A DNA stretch of 64,000 nucleotides from Vigna angularis (taxonomy: Eukaryota; Streptophyta; Magnoliopsida; Fabales; Fabaceae). The first letter of the stretch is position 1; each line of letters starts with the position of its first letter. This document shows positions 1 to 11,127 of the stretch, one piece after another. Below the pieces are notes generated by a model that was not told the origin of the DNA, searched no databases, and saw nothing but the letters and a program-made list of their open reading frames with translations. The position numbers and the translations under genes are program-made. The stretch covers positions 45,791,630 to 45,855,629 of the forward strand of contig NC_068970.1 in NCBI RefSeq assembly GCF_016808095.1, read 5' to 3'.

Positions 1-1850
1 AGAATCTCAATGTACAATCATCGGCGCATCTGAAATGATTTTAGCAAGTTGGTCTAACGCACCAAGAGGGTCGTCCAAAGATAAATGAGTCTTCTTCGGT
101 GTAGGACTTCCTTCTTGACCTATCTGCTATTAAATGAAAAAATGGTTATGTCATGACGTCAATTAGAAGTAAATATTAAAATTGAGAAGTATATCGTAGG
201 AGTGTTTACCGGGGGATCAGATACATCACCAACCAAATGTCTAGGCTAGGCGACGAATGACTTAATTGCCTCTTTCACAGTGAAAAACTCATCTGTAGGC
301 ACAAGAAGAACGACATTTGGTACGACAACTTCATCCACCGTGACCTTGACCTCATCTTCTGCTAGTTGTACACCATGCACTATAGTGGCTGTCTCATAGA
401 CTATGTCACTCGTCCATGTCGTCCCCTAGGGCACCGGCAGCTGAACAACTTCCTTTACCGCTTCTACCTGTCAAATTAAATGTTAGGTTATACAAAAAGT
501 AAATTAATAAACAAAAATGATTATTAAGTTTACCTGTAGGGGGCACAACATGTTCTGCTACAAGAGATGGCGGAGGACGATTGCCATAATCCTCATAAAG
601 CTACTGGAATTGGCGTGCAACCATTTCAGCAACTTTATCATATAACTCTGCCCGAACCTTCTTTGTGATCTCCTGTGTCATCCCTTTTCTGATGTCCTCC
701 TTCAGCTTTTCGTATGAAGATGGACGCGAGGAAAATCCAAAGAACTGTCGTATGCCTATGCCAGTCCCAGTAGCACGCAACTGTCCTGGGTGCTTAGGTC
801 GTCCAATAGCTGTGGCAAGAATATCCTCACAACCTTGTTGTGTGAATTGACCTTGGGAGCTCTGCTCAACCAAGGAGTCCTGTAAGATAAAAACTTCATA
901 ATTATTTGAAAGATCAATGTAATATATATAAAAAAATGTTGTTTAAATATGAAAAATGACATCTTACAATTCTTTCAGATATCTCTCTAGCAATGTCGGA
1001 AGTGTAGGAGCCCGATGATCCTAAACGGGCTAACTTCCACTTCTCGTGTCGAGATGGTGGTGAAGGAGGAGGAGGAGGGTCACCACCCTCAGAAAGTGAA
1101 AGTCTACTATCTGACTTCTGCTTCATTATTTTCTCCTCAAGCTTCTTGTATCCACCACGAGATAGTAGGTGTGGATTTTTATTTTGAGCACTTATACCTT
1201 GTGCTTTTGACCTTGTTTCTTGTGACAAAATGAAACAATTGTTATGATATAAAATTATGAATGATGAATTGAATCATTTTACCTACACTTACCTACCACG
1301 TTTCAGATGAACTAAGCTCTACAAACTGACGCCATGTTTCTTCGTCAATTGCAGAATATTTAGAACATGGAGTTTCATTACTTTTTTGTTCAAATATATA
1401 TTTGGACGTCAGTTTGTCTTAAACCACCAAATCTTTCTGCAATTGCAGATAAACACCTAATCCTTAGTCTCTCGACATTTGGCATATCAAATGTCATTTG
1501 CAACAAAGAAAGTAATAACCTTATATCAATACAAATTTATCAATATGTAGAATCTAGAATTTGGAGCAATATTGGTTAACTTACCAATAGATCTTGCCAG
1601 ATAAGATTCTGATCAACCTCAGATACATGGTCAAAGGATGAAGTAAGTATAGAGATACGATCACGTGTTAGTACTCCAAGGTAAGACCTAAATACATCTG
1701 CATTTGAGCTAGATGCAACTCCTGTGACTAGGTCAATAATGACAGGTGTCCTCTCACCTTCATTTCTTCTAGGTAAAAGTTGTCATAACCTCGTCGCTCC
1801 TCTTGTCCGTCTAGAAGAATGAGGTGGCTCAACCATATATCTGTCACAAT
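1..1850 (-). pseudogene. CACTA second gene, transposase_24-like, multi-exon, incomplete
   Basis: Several minus-strand exon-like blocks are separated by short AT-rich introns. One intron is clear at about 468-533, with GT and AG in minus orientation. The block at 601-873 contains a GRPKHPGQLRATG stretch followed by a phenylalanine-glycine pair, matching the conserved EHPGRVRG-type signature of the plant Ptta/En/Spm transposase family (PF03004). Further upstream on the minus strand (1320-1850) are family-like stretches around a WRQFVELS motif and a DQNLIWQDLL motif. It probably encodes the TNPA-like DNA-binding or accessory protein of the element. The 3' end lies beyond position 1. Exon limits are approximate and the frame may be damaged. 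Confidence 0.6.
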
Positions 1851-1958
1851 AAATAAGATGAAAGATTAAGAAAACACTTATAAAATAACATATATTATTT
1901 AACAAAAGCCATAAATATTTACACAAACATGAAATTCATACATAATCATATGGATTGG

Positions 1959-4905
1959 TCATATGTATATTCCCTCATTGTGATCTTCCCGAATTTCTTG
2001 TATATCATCAATTAGAGGGTCGTCATCCAAATTAATTGTCGTTTTAAATGGATGGTTATCAGCAATATGAAGATTACTTAGATTCTCTTCTTTATCTTCA
2101 ATTTTTCTTTTTCCTTGAAGAGCGACATACCAATGGTTAGACGTAGGATCTTTGAAATAAAAAACATGACTTGCTTGATATGCCACGATAAACGGTTCGT
2201 CTCCATAACCAACCTTTCGAAAATCAACTAGTGTCATACCAGATTCATCTATTTTAACACCACTCTTATTGTCGACCCACTTACATTTGAAGAGTGCAAC
2301 ATAAAACTTAGTGTAATCAACCTCCCACATCTCTTCTATTCTACCATAATATCTCATTGATCCAATTACAGGATTTTGATCTTTGGATGTGGAACATTGT
2401 AGCGACTCAGCTTCTAGACTAACGCCACTATTTTGTACTGTGTTTTTATCATCCAAAGCCTTTGTATAGAATGTGCAATTATTAACTTCATAGTATGTAC
2501 AACATACAACATCAAACTTCAAACTATTTGTTAGCCACAACAAAGTCTCAAAAGACTGTGATTCTTTCAAAACTTCATATTTGAACCAGAACAAGAATGT
2601 TTTGTTATGCTCCATCAACTGTCATTTCTCTTATTGTCTTGGATACTTGTCTTTACAACGGCTTTGTGTGCTTTCAAAAATGTGATCACTTCATTTGTGT
2701 TGTTTAATATGTACATATGTGCTTACATCAATTCTTTACGACTTTTCGTCACCACATTCAAACCTAGGGTACTTTTACTTGTAGAACATCTATTCAACCA
2801 TGATTTCCGAGGGACTCCTATCGGATTTTCTTTAGTCATATAATGAGAGCAAAACTCGATACTTTCATCAACAATATATCTTTCAATCATTGAACCTTCT
2901 GGACGATATTGATTTTTTACGTACCCTTTCAAAATCTTCATATAACGCTCAATAGGATACATCGATCTTAAGTATAGTGGTCCATACAACTTTATTTCTC
3001 TGACCAAATGAACAAGTAAATGCACCATGATGTCAAAAAAGAATGGAGGGAAAAACATTTCTAGCTGACACATGATGATGATAATGTCGCTTTGAAGTTC
3101 ATCTAACTTTGTAGGATCCATGACTTTACTACAAATTGACGAGAAAAATGAGCACAATCGAGTTATGGTATGCCTAACTTTTTTGGGCAAAATTTCACGA
3201 ATTGCCACCGGTAACAATTGTTGCATTAAGACGTGGCAATCGTGAGACTTGAGTCCAACAAGCTTTAAGTCCTGCATTGACACTAAGCTCTTGATATTTG
3301 AAGAGTATCTTTGTGGTACCTTGATACTCTTTAAACAAAGACAAAAACTTATCTTCTCTTGTCTGGATATTGTGTAACATACAGGGGGCAAATAAGTACG
3401 TTTACCAATTTCTCTTGGTGCCAACTCTTCTCGGATCTTCACGTCAACCAAATCCAAACGCGCATTCACTCCATCTTTTGTTTTTCCCTAGATGTTTAGT
3501 AGTGTACCAATCAAGCTATCACAAAGATTCTTCTCTACATGCATGACATCTATGCAATGTCTAACATCTAACTTTGACCAATATCGAAGATCAAAGAATA
3601 TTGATTTCTTCTTCCAAGGGGTCATTACAAAAGACTTCTTGAACGTTTTCCAAAATACATGATGTACTCTATTAACTTTTTCAAGAACTTCAAGTCCAGT
3701 AAGTGGAATGGGTGCATTGTCTTTCTCTTGTTGTCCATTGAATGCTTTCTTTAACCTTCGATATGGATGATTAGATTGTAAAAATCTTCGATGACGCATA
3801 TACACTGTCTTCCTTCCGTGTTTTAATTGTTGAGCTGCAGTGTTTTCTTCACATATAGGACTTGCTTTATGACCCTTCACATTGTACCCCGACAAATTAC
3901 CGTAAGCTGGAAAGTCATTAATGGTGCAAAATAACATGGCATGCATCAAGAAAGTTTCTAAAGCAAAGGCATCAAATATTTCAATCCCATCAACCCACAA
4001 AAACTTCAAGTCTTCAACTAGTGGCTTGAGATAAACATCTATGTCATTTCCAAGCTGCTTTGGACCAGATATCAACATTGACAACATCATGTACTTTCTT
4101 TTCATGCACAATCTAGGAGATAAATTGTAAATTATCAGTATAACGGGCCAACAACTGTGATTGGTACTTAAATTACCAAATGGGTTCATTCCATCAGTAG
4201 CTAAGCCAAACCTAAGATTTCTACACTCTTGACCAAATTGGGGGAATTCTTGATCAATATTTTTCCATTTCTTTGAATCACCTGGATGACGAAGCAGCCC
4301 ATCAGTTGATCTCTCATCTGCATGCCAACTTAGGTTTTTAGCATCTTTGGGATTCACGAACAAACGCTTAAGTCTGGCCACAAGTGGAAGGTACCAAACT
4401 ACTTTCAAAGCATAACCATTCTTTTCTATGTGACCACTATCTTCACCGTTATTTTTTGCCTTGTATCGTGATAAACCACATTTATGACACTTAGTCAAAA
4501 CATCATACTCATTCCTATACAATATGCAATCATTCGGACATGCATGTATCCGTTTATACTCCATACCCATCGGACAAAGAATTTTTTTGGCATCATAATT
4601 ACGAGTGGGTAATGTATTTGCATCTGGCATCATTTCATTCAACAACGATAACAATTCTGTAAAACTCTTATCAGTCTATTCATTGCTCGCCTTTAAATTC
4701 ATGAGCCTTAACACCACTGACAACCGTGTGAACTTAGTTGAACCGACATACAAAGGAATCTCTGCATCCGTGGACATCGTTTCAATAATCTTGAACGATC
4801 ACTTTGATAGTGTTTGTACTCAAGGTGTGACCCTATCCCATTCAAGAAGATTGACTTTTTTTAATTTATTAAACATATCAATTTTAAACAACTTATCTAA
4901 AATTT
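1959..4905 (-). pseudogene. CACTA transposase tnp2, with DUF4218 and DUF4216 regions, broken by stops and a frameshift
   Basis: The product would be the DDE-type transposase that cuts and pastes the CACTA element. In minus order: 4654-3488 is the tnp2 core (PF02992), with a CPNDCILYRNEY zinc-binding-like stretch and a KCHKCG pair near its start and an HCIDVMHVEKN stretch near its end. Next, 3469-2723 includes a DUF4218-type block (HLLVHLVREI, YMKILKGYVKN). Last, 2618-1959 is a DUF4216-type block (GYGDEPFI, VFYFKDP). The reading is interrupted by a TAG at 4676-4678, where family members normally have Trp in a WTDKSF motif. A TAG at 3488-3490 splits the core, and a TAA at 2723-2725 stands where Gln is usual (KELMQAH). 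A frameshift follows near 2610-2620. No intact transposase can be made from this copy. Confidence 0.85.
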
Positions 4906-4910
4906 CATGA

Positions 4911-5784
4911 AATTTTGCCAGCATTTCGCATTGGACTTCAGGTTACACGAAATGAAAGTGATTATAAATCACAATCAAATATGGACCCGAAGATCAATAC
5001 AAAACACAACTGCAAAATTTCATGAAATTTAAGACATATATATTAAAGTTTATATGTATTAATAAACTATGAAAAAGTTATTACTCTTCTTAAACTGTCC
5101 AACCGGACAATTCAAAATTCAATACTTGTAAATTATTATTACCATCTCCTCTCTTTTCATTTGTAAAAAGTACATTTGTTCAAAAAAATCTGGAGATAGT
5201 AAATAATTTTTATATTGAATCTCAAACGGAAAATTAAGGATAATTCACAACAATAATATATATTCAAGCAAACAAATAATTACATATGCAACATGCAATA
5301 TATTCAAACAAACAATATATTAAAGCAAACAAGTTCATATTAAAAGGAAAATTTTAAGAATAGGAACCTGGGAGCGTGAAAGCGGTCAACTATTGAGAAT
5401 GTCCGTGTATAAAACCTCAGCACAACAATACAACATCTAGACAAAAACAAACAACACATTAGTTAGTTTCATGATTTCTAACCTTAGAATTTATTTCATC
5501 ACCAAATCAACCAATTTAATCCAAACTTTATCAAAATTATATTCCTTAATTTCTATACTCTAATTCAAAATTATATATCAATTTTCATCATCAGCCAATT
5601 CAATCCTAACAATTCAAAATTATATAAACCTAATTCAAAATTATATAAACCTAAAAGTTATATAAACCAATTAATACAAATTATATAACACAAATTATAT
5701 AACAAATTATAATTAAAAAAACTTACCATGAAGAAGAAGACGCCAACGTCGTGGAGGAAGGGAGCAGAGCAGCGGGGCGCCGTG
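4911..5784. other. AT-rich 5' region of the CACTA element without a clear gene
   Basis: The stretch 4911-5730 is strongly AT-rich, with short tandem motifs such as AATTATATAAACC repeated at 5615-5680. It is probably an intron and 5' leader of the transposase gene. A GC-rich segment begins at about 5730. Short open frames in the GC-rich part occur on both strands, are low in complexity, and are not supported as genes. Confidence 0.5.
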
Positions 5785-6205
5785 TGTGACACCCGGGCAC
5801 GGAGACGAGGGCGGGGAGTGACGCCGGTGCAAGAAGCATGGTGTAGGGGGCACAGACAAGGAGCGGCTCCTGGCAGCTTCGGGTGGAAGGGGTACATGGA
5901 TGAATCGAACATACACCGGAATGAGAGGGATCTGGAGACTGTGTAGGTATGGGACTATACAGTTGAAGGATAGCTTAAAGGAATTGATTTGACTACTCAT
6001 ATAACCAAAAATGCATTTACTTTTCGGTAGCCTGACTCATAAGAACTCCATGGTTAAGCGTGCTTAGCCTGGAGTAATTCTGGGATGGGTGACCTTCTGG
6101 GAAGTTTTCCCAGAAAGTGTGCGAGTGAGGACAAAGCACATTGGAAAGCCTAGTGGTGATCTGTGGGGGCAGTCGATGGTCCCTATGAGTTGCCGGGACG
6201 TTACA
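5785..6205 (+). mobile_element. Cassandra-like solo LTR (TRIM) with a 5S rRNA-derived core, inserted in the CACTA element
   Basis: The segment starts TGTGACACCCGGGCA and ends TGCCGGGACGTTACA, which are near-perfect inverted LTR termini of the TG...CA type. It is flanked by a perfect 5-bp target duplication, CCGTG at 5780-5784 and 6206-6210. The interior (about 6033-6110) is strongly similar to plant 5S rRNA. This combination is the hallmark of the Cassandra terminal-repeat retrotransposon in miniature (established family). Only one LTR is present, so it is read as a solo LTR left by LTR-LTR recombination. At 421 bp it is longer than I remember for many Cassandra LTRs. Confidence 0.8.
6033..6110 (+). 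other. 5S rRNA-derived sequence (pseudo-5S) inside the LTR
   Basis: The segment shows the second half of a plant 5S rRNA. AGAACTCC is followed by GGTTAAGCGTGC (A-box region, 6052-6063) and then by GGATGGGTGACCTTCTGGG (C-box region, about 6083-6101). In Cassandra elements this portion keeps the RNA polymerase III internal control region. The first part of the 5S gene and the proper 3' end are missing or diverged, so this is not a functional 5S gene. Whether polymerase III can still use it is unknown. Confidence 0.8.
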
Positions 6206-6361
6206 CCGTGCAGCGGAGGCGAAGTAGCAAAGGCGGTGCAACCAGGGGGTGGTTCACCAACGGTGACGCAGCGGGCAGAATGGGCTGGTGCAGCGACGAA
6301 ATGGAAGCTTCCCACCAGGTGCGACAATGGCGGCACCGATGCGAGGGAGGCACCAACTAAA

Positions 6362-6472
6362 TGCGAGCAATGGAAGCGAGGGAGCGAGAGCGAGAAGCGA
6401 GAAGCGAGGGAGTGAAAAATTCGAGCAATGGAAGCGAGGGAGCGAGGACGAGAAGTGAGGGAGTGAGAAAGT
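6362..6472 (+). repeat. Purine-rich tandem duplication, about 58-bp unit
   Basis: The block CGAGCAATGGAAGCGAGGG begins at 6364 and again at 6422, each copy followed by degenerate GAGCGAGAAGCGAGGGAGTG text. It is a two-copy tandem repeat with internal GAGCGA sub-repeats, in the 5' region of the CACTA element. Confidence 0.75.
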
Positions 6473-6559
6473 CCGAGTGAGGAGCTCTCGAGAAAGAAGG
6501 AAATGAACAGTAGGTTAAATTGTTTCGACATGGTGGGGTTAAGAGGTAAGAAATACTAC

Positions 6560-6957
6560 CTCGGTTCTATGCTCAGCCAAAACAATACATGCATATATGC
6601 ATCGGTTCTGCTCTCCACCAAGGCATATAGTCCTCAGAAAAAATTATGAAATGGTTATACGCCTCGGTTCCCACCTAAACCGAGGCATAAACATTGTTTC
6701 GCACTAGTTCTGAATGAACCGAAGCCATAGGCTCTACGCAAACTTCAAATTTTAGAGACCTGTCAGGGGGCAGGTTCGCTTTTAGGCTTCGGTTGTAGTA
6801 TCAACTGAGGTAATATGCCTTATATGCTTCGGTTGCTTTTGAACCGAGGCGTATAAGTTCGCTTAAACTACAAAAATACCACTGCGTTTTGATAGGCTTC
6901 GGTTACACCTAAACCGAAGCCTATAGCGCGATTTAAAAAGATGTTTTTTTACTAGTT
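6560..6957 (-). repeat. Subterminal repeats and right terminus of the CACTA element
   Basis: The core GGCTTCGGTT, or its variant CCTCGGTT, and their reverse complements (AACCGAAGCC, AACCGAGGC) occur repeatedly between 6560 and 6925, often as short inverted pairs around a 3- to 6-base spacer. In CACTA elements such subterminal repeats bind the TNPA-like protein. The array ends in the T-rich terminus ending ACTAGT at 6957. Confidence 0.75.
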
Positions 6958-8012
6958 AACACTAAAAGACTGTCCCAAACATCTTTTAATGTTTACTACT
7001 CTCCCTAGCCTGATGCATATTCATGAAGCAATGTACTATTATCTATTCTCGTTTGAAAACATGGAACCAAACAAAAAAGGTGAGCTAACATAAACAAACG
7101 TCAAAACATGATAACAAAAATACACATCAATCATAATATAATAACTCACCCAACCCTTACATAACCATTAGTCTCATAACATCATACAATACACCTATTG
7201 TTTCACATAACAATACAACCACTAGTGATTTCATTATTAGGACACTAAGTTGTAACTCTCACGTACATCTTACCATTACAAGGGTCACCTCCCATTATGC
7301 TCTTTGGAAGCCCCAACAAAGCACACCTGTTTCACTTCCCATTACTCTACTTGGAAGCCTTGGTGAAGCATACCTCCGATACAACTATGCAAAGTTATCC
7401 CTCAGTACCTTTCATCGAGAGTCACCACACACAAACATACAAGTACATGTCATCACGATCATACTAAATAACATTTTTATTCCACAATTTAGACTCATAT
7501 AAAATGATACATTGCACACAAAGAAGAATGCAACAAAAGAAAAAAAAACAAGAATACAAAAATGTTTTGATACTTTCTATTCACATCTTCCTTCATCCTC
7601 TTCGAAACTCAATCTTTAACCCCTTCTCCCTATGTTTTAAATCTTAGTCTACTTTATCCAAATCTACTAAGTCATGTTCTTTCTCACTAAATTACCTTTA
7701 ACAGATTTTAAGTGATCCTTCTAATAACTATAAAATAATTTTTTAAAATCTTATATTTTCCATTATACATTGTTAATAAATAAATTTAAATATTTGAGTT
7801 AAAAGAAATAAAATGATAATTTAGTGTGTCGTAAAAATGTAGTTGATATAGTTAAATTATTATATTTAAGAAAAGGTTAAACTAGCAAAGTATATGTAGT
7901 TAATTAAATTAAAAATAAATAAATTTAGTATTTCAGTTTAAATTGTTTAAGTTGAGTTTTAGTATATTATTTTTGTGGATAAACTATTTTTATAGTATAG
8001 TTAATTACTTTT
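6958..8012. other. AT-rich, LTR-like degenerate sequence; no gene
   Basis: No coding region is seen. At 7280-7380 an imperfect direct repeat of about 46 bp contains CTCCCATTA...CTTTGGAAGCC and then CTTCCCATTACTC...CTTGGAAGCC. Its layout resembles the central tandem-repeat zone of the solo LTR at 53237-55827, so this may be an old fragment of a related LTR. The rest (7450-8012) is plain AT-rich DNA. Confidence 0.4.
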
Positions 8013-8320
8013 GGTTTAATTGTTTACTTTGTCCTTAGTTTCACTACTGAGTTTCAACTTTGTCTCCACTTTTAAAAAAGTATCAATTTCGTCTCACTTT
8101 GTATAATTTGCACCAATCAATTTCATTCCGTTAATTTTGCAAAACCAGACTGTGTGGTGACGTGGCAAAAAAGTCTCCATTTTCTTCTCTCTCTCCTCTG
8201 CTCCTTTGTGCGTAACGCAGACCCATCTCTTTCTTTTTCTTCAACTTCTCTTCATTCCCCTCTTTCTAGGGTTTTAGTTCTCTTCTTGTTTCTCTCTTTT
8301 CCTCTTCAACCTTCTTCTCA

Positions 8321-8490
8321 ATGTCCAACAACAACGAAAACATCACCATGACCGATCTCACTACTGGTTCTTTCTCATTTCTCTCTCTTTCTTTCTTTTC
8401 CTTAATCTTCTTTTTCACTTCAAATTTTCTAACCTCGATTGGTATTTTTATGCAGCCCTCAATAAAGATAGTTGTGTCAATCTAGTCAAG
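8321..8490 (+). pseudogene. Captured 5' exons of a NAP1-like histone chaperone gene
   Basis: An ATG at 8321 opens an exon to 8366. A GT donor at 8367 and a TGCAG acceptor at 8451-8455 bound an 89-bp intron. The second exon (8456-8490) ends before a GTATGC donor. The joined 27 residues include MTDLTTALNKD and CVNLVK. This resembles the N-terminus of plant nucleosome assembly protein 1, which has an SDL-x-x-ALxxEDRAGLVNALK-type region. NAP1 moves histones H2A-H2B. Here only the extreme N-terminus and the first intron are kept, inside a MULE. The preceding CT-rich stretch could be the captured 5' leader. The similarity is short, so the identification is moderate. Confidence 0.5.
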
Positions 8491-8804
8491 GTATGCTTGT
8501 GGAAAATAGACCCTAGGAAGGAAAAGAAAACATTTTTCTAGGCAATTATTGCTTAGATCTGTGTAATGTTAGAAAAAGCCAAAGAAGTTGAGAAAGATAT
8601 CTGAATTAGAGTTGAGATGTATTGAATGTTGCCTTCTTGATGATTTATGAACAATTAATCCCTTAGTACATAATATTTGTTTAAGAGGACATTTGGTATG
8701 ATGGGTTGAGTTCAAGCATTGAATTTGTGGAGGCAGTTTCAATTATATTTGTGATTTATAGGATAATAAGCAAGGAGAAGCTAAATTAGTTTTGTGGTTC
8801 TTGA

Positions 8805-9473
8805 ATGGATAGTATAACTGTAAAAAATAGGAATATCGAAGTTGGTCTTGAAAGTGGATTGCTATTAACTGAAGATGATTCAAAGAAAGTATTTTTCCCA
8901 AGTGGTACAAAACTAGGAAAGACATTATTTGCTAAGGTTTTTGGTGGGATTGTTGGAGATTCTATCAAAGGTGATGCTGTGTCAAGTTTATTCCACAATG
9001 AATCAAGTTTCAGTGAAGTTTTCGGGGATTTGATGAAAGTAACAAGCACGTCATTGATGGGGAAAGATTCTAGGAATCGTGCACAACAAACCCCAATGAA
9101 GGAGAAATGGAAAAATACCTCTAATAAGAAGGCTCTAAAACCTCGAAGATCTCCACAAGCTTTTTCATTGGATGTAGCTGACCTTAAGCTATTCAGAGAT
9201 ATGTTTGAACCTGCAATGTTGAAACGTGCAAGGATAGAGCGAATGAAAGCCTTGAAGAAGATGAAAATTTCTAAATCATCATCACGGTCATCATCATCTT
9301 TCAGTATCAGCAACAATAAATTATCCCTAGAAAGACTATGTTATTTTCTCTCTGAGTCGAAGAGAGAAAAAGAGATGGGTTTGCGTCGCGTGCAAAGGAG
9401 CAAAGGAGAGAGAAGAAAATGCAGACTTTTATTCCACGTCACCACACAATTAACTTTGTTTCTGCAAAATTAA
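8805..9473 (+). CDS. 222-codon ORF carried by the MULE, captured gene fragment of unknown function
   Basis: The frame is open from an ATG at 8805 to a stop at 9471-9473. I do not recognise the protein. It is hydrophilic, with no signal peptide or membrane segment. Residues about 140-165 are basic and serine-rich (RARIERMKALKKMKISKSSS, then a Ser/Arg run), which could be a nuclear or RNA-binding tail or simply linker. The last residues are encoded in the right inverted repeat of the MULE, so the C-terminus is an artefact of capture. Upstream in another frame is a short stretch (DNKQGEAKLVLWFLNG) that looks like the same source gene, one base out of frame. No promoter was found. It could be an expressed chimeric transcript or a dead fragment. 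Confidence 0.4.
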   Translation: MDSITVKNRNIEVGLESGLLLTEDDSKKVFFPSGTKLGKTLFAKVFGGIVGDSIKGDAVSSLFHNESSFSEVFGDLMKVTSTSLMGKDSRNRAQQTPMKEKWKNTSNKKALKPRRSPQAFSLDVADLKLFRDMFEPAMLKRARIERMKALKKMKISKSSSRSSSSFSISNNKLSLERLCYFLSESKREKEMGLRRVQRSKGERRKCRLLFHVTTQLTLFLQN

Positions 9474-9618
9474 CAGAATGGACTTGATTGGCGCAAATTA
9501 TACAAAGTGTGGACGAAATAGATACTTTTTTTAAAAGTGGGGACGAAGTTGAGACTGACAAAGTAAGCAATTAAACATTTACTTTTTATGTAATTTAATT
9601 AGTTTCTAGTAAGATATT

Positions 9619-11127
9619 TGTGACATCTCATTTTAATAGTTTCAACACTACTATGGAAGCATCACATATCCAATAACAAAAAACAGTTAACTTAAAAAAA
9701 CATATAAAAATGTTATTACAATTATCCAATCAAAACTATAACACCAAATCTTTATATACAACGTTGTCCTAATACTAAGAGTTACTATACTTAAACTAAA
9801 GATTTAATAGAGTTTTACAAAATATTCAATATACTCATAAACTACTCATACTATCCTAAGCATTTTTACCCTCATCATCTAGCACCTGCTCCATTGAAAA
9901 ATCCTCATATGCTTACACCATTAAGATGATCATGGCAAAAGAGAGATACAATCATACAAAGAAACAAAAACATGACATAAATTAATTTTACCAAAGAAGC
10001 ATTCATATAACTGAATTATAAATATAACAATTAAAGACTCTCAAATCAAATAAATCCTAAGCATACAAACATCGACTCTAGACTTAACCCTCTAGATACA
10101 TGTATTGATGTCAAAATCTAGGAATCCAGCACCTGTGTGTGGGGGAACAACTTGTCCACCCAAGAAATCATACAAAAGGTTAATCTGTGTGTGGTGGAAC
10201 AGCCACTTGACCAAGGACCTTCTGCTACTCTTCACGACACACACCACCCTTTTCTACTTGAGACTAGATGGTTATTAGAGTGTCAAGATAACCCCAAATA
10301 CAAAATCCCTACATCAATACATACATTATTTTAACCACCACCAATCCTCCTTGGATTAGTACCAACTATTCACAAATCATATTATAAATCAACCAGTACT
10401 TTAACATTCACATAATCACACACATTAGACACATCATAAGAGATATATGAAAATCTAGTTACACTTCTTATATTTTCGTTTAGTCACCAAATTTGTTTGC
10501 TCAGCCAAAGCCCACTCGCTTAGCGGAAAACCACTAAAACTTACAACAGGTTAAATTTTTTTTGAAAAGTTGTTCAGCGAGTATATTTTCACTATATAAA
10601 TATCAAGTCAGTAAGCTCTCTGACTTTGGTTTCGCCTAGTGACCACCAAGTCAGTAGCTCCCTGATTTTAAATTTGCCCATCGAGTAGATACTCACCCAA
10701 CGAGTCTGCATAATTCTACAAAAGATGATTTTGTAGATTTATGTCATCCCAACCCTATAGGACTAGTTTAATACCAACCACATGTGCCAAAATAAATCAA
10801 CAATCAGACTATACATAATTCAATGACTCAATTATTCTCAAATGATATTCCAATCATGCAGCATATCATCCTTCCAACATACAATCATTAAACCGATTGA
10901 AAACTACAAATTCAACTCAATAGGGCAAAGTTCATCAAACAACTAAATTTCACAAACTAACTATCGTACAAGCCTACAATCAACAATTATGATTTGCTTA
11001 TCACTTAAAATTAAAGTAATTAACTTCCCATTGCGCTTTTGAGGTTCAAACCGCTCTAAGAGTTCTAGAATGATTGTGACAACTCAAAGAATCATATTTT
11101 CTCCTACAAAACACAGAAACACGATTA
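9619..11127 (-). mobile_element. Degenerate LTR-like sequence
   Basis: No gene is found. The stretch starts TGTGACATCTC at 9619 and has CTCCTACA at 11101-11108, which could be a diverged TG...CA LTR on the minus strand. Between 10500 and 10720 are scattered motifs resembling CAGCGAGT/GCTTAGCG and AAGTCAGTAGCTC, like the GCTGAGCGAG repeats in the solo LTR at 34625-39003. No target duplication is visible. It abuts the 5' truncation of the gypsy fragment that follows. Confidence 0.35.

Larger units (their letters stand above)
1..6957 (-). mobile_element. Degenerate CACTA (En/Spm) DNA transposon, truncated by the window edge
   Basis: A class II CACTA element lies on the minus strand. Its 5' terminus is at the right. 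It is recognised by a tnp2-type transposase gene (1959 to about 4905) followed downstream by a second gene with the plant En/Spm transposase_24 signature (1-1850). The right terminus at 6944-6957 reads as a run of T followed by ACTAGT, the reverse complement of a CACTAGTAAAA-type end, with the last base changed. Just inside it, 6560-6930 holds subterminal repeats of CCTCGGTT/GGCTTCGGTT in both orientations, typical of CACTA ends. The left terminus is outside the window, so the target duplication cannot be tested. The transposase is broken, so the element is probably non-autonomous now. Confidence 0.85.
8013..9577. mobile_element. Non-autonomous Mutator-like element (Pack-MULE) with gene fragments
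   Basis: Long terminal inverted repeats of about 140 bp lie at 8013-8165 and 9437-9577. They start GGTTTAATTG on the left and end CAATTAAACA on the right. Flanks are ATTACTTTT at 8004-8012 and TTTACTTTT at 9578-9586, an 8-of-9 match fitting the 9-bp target duplication of Mutator elements. No transposase is present. The interior holds a NAP1-like two-exon fragment and a 222-codon ORF, so it fits a gene-capturing Pack-MULE. Confidence 0.82.

Noticed and set aside
5658..6531. Several GC-rich open frames on both strands near the 5S-like sequence
   Set aside because: They are low-complexity Ser/Arg/Pro or Gly-rich translations across a solo LTR and GC-rich leader, with no domain.
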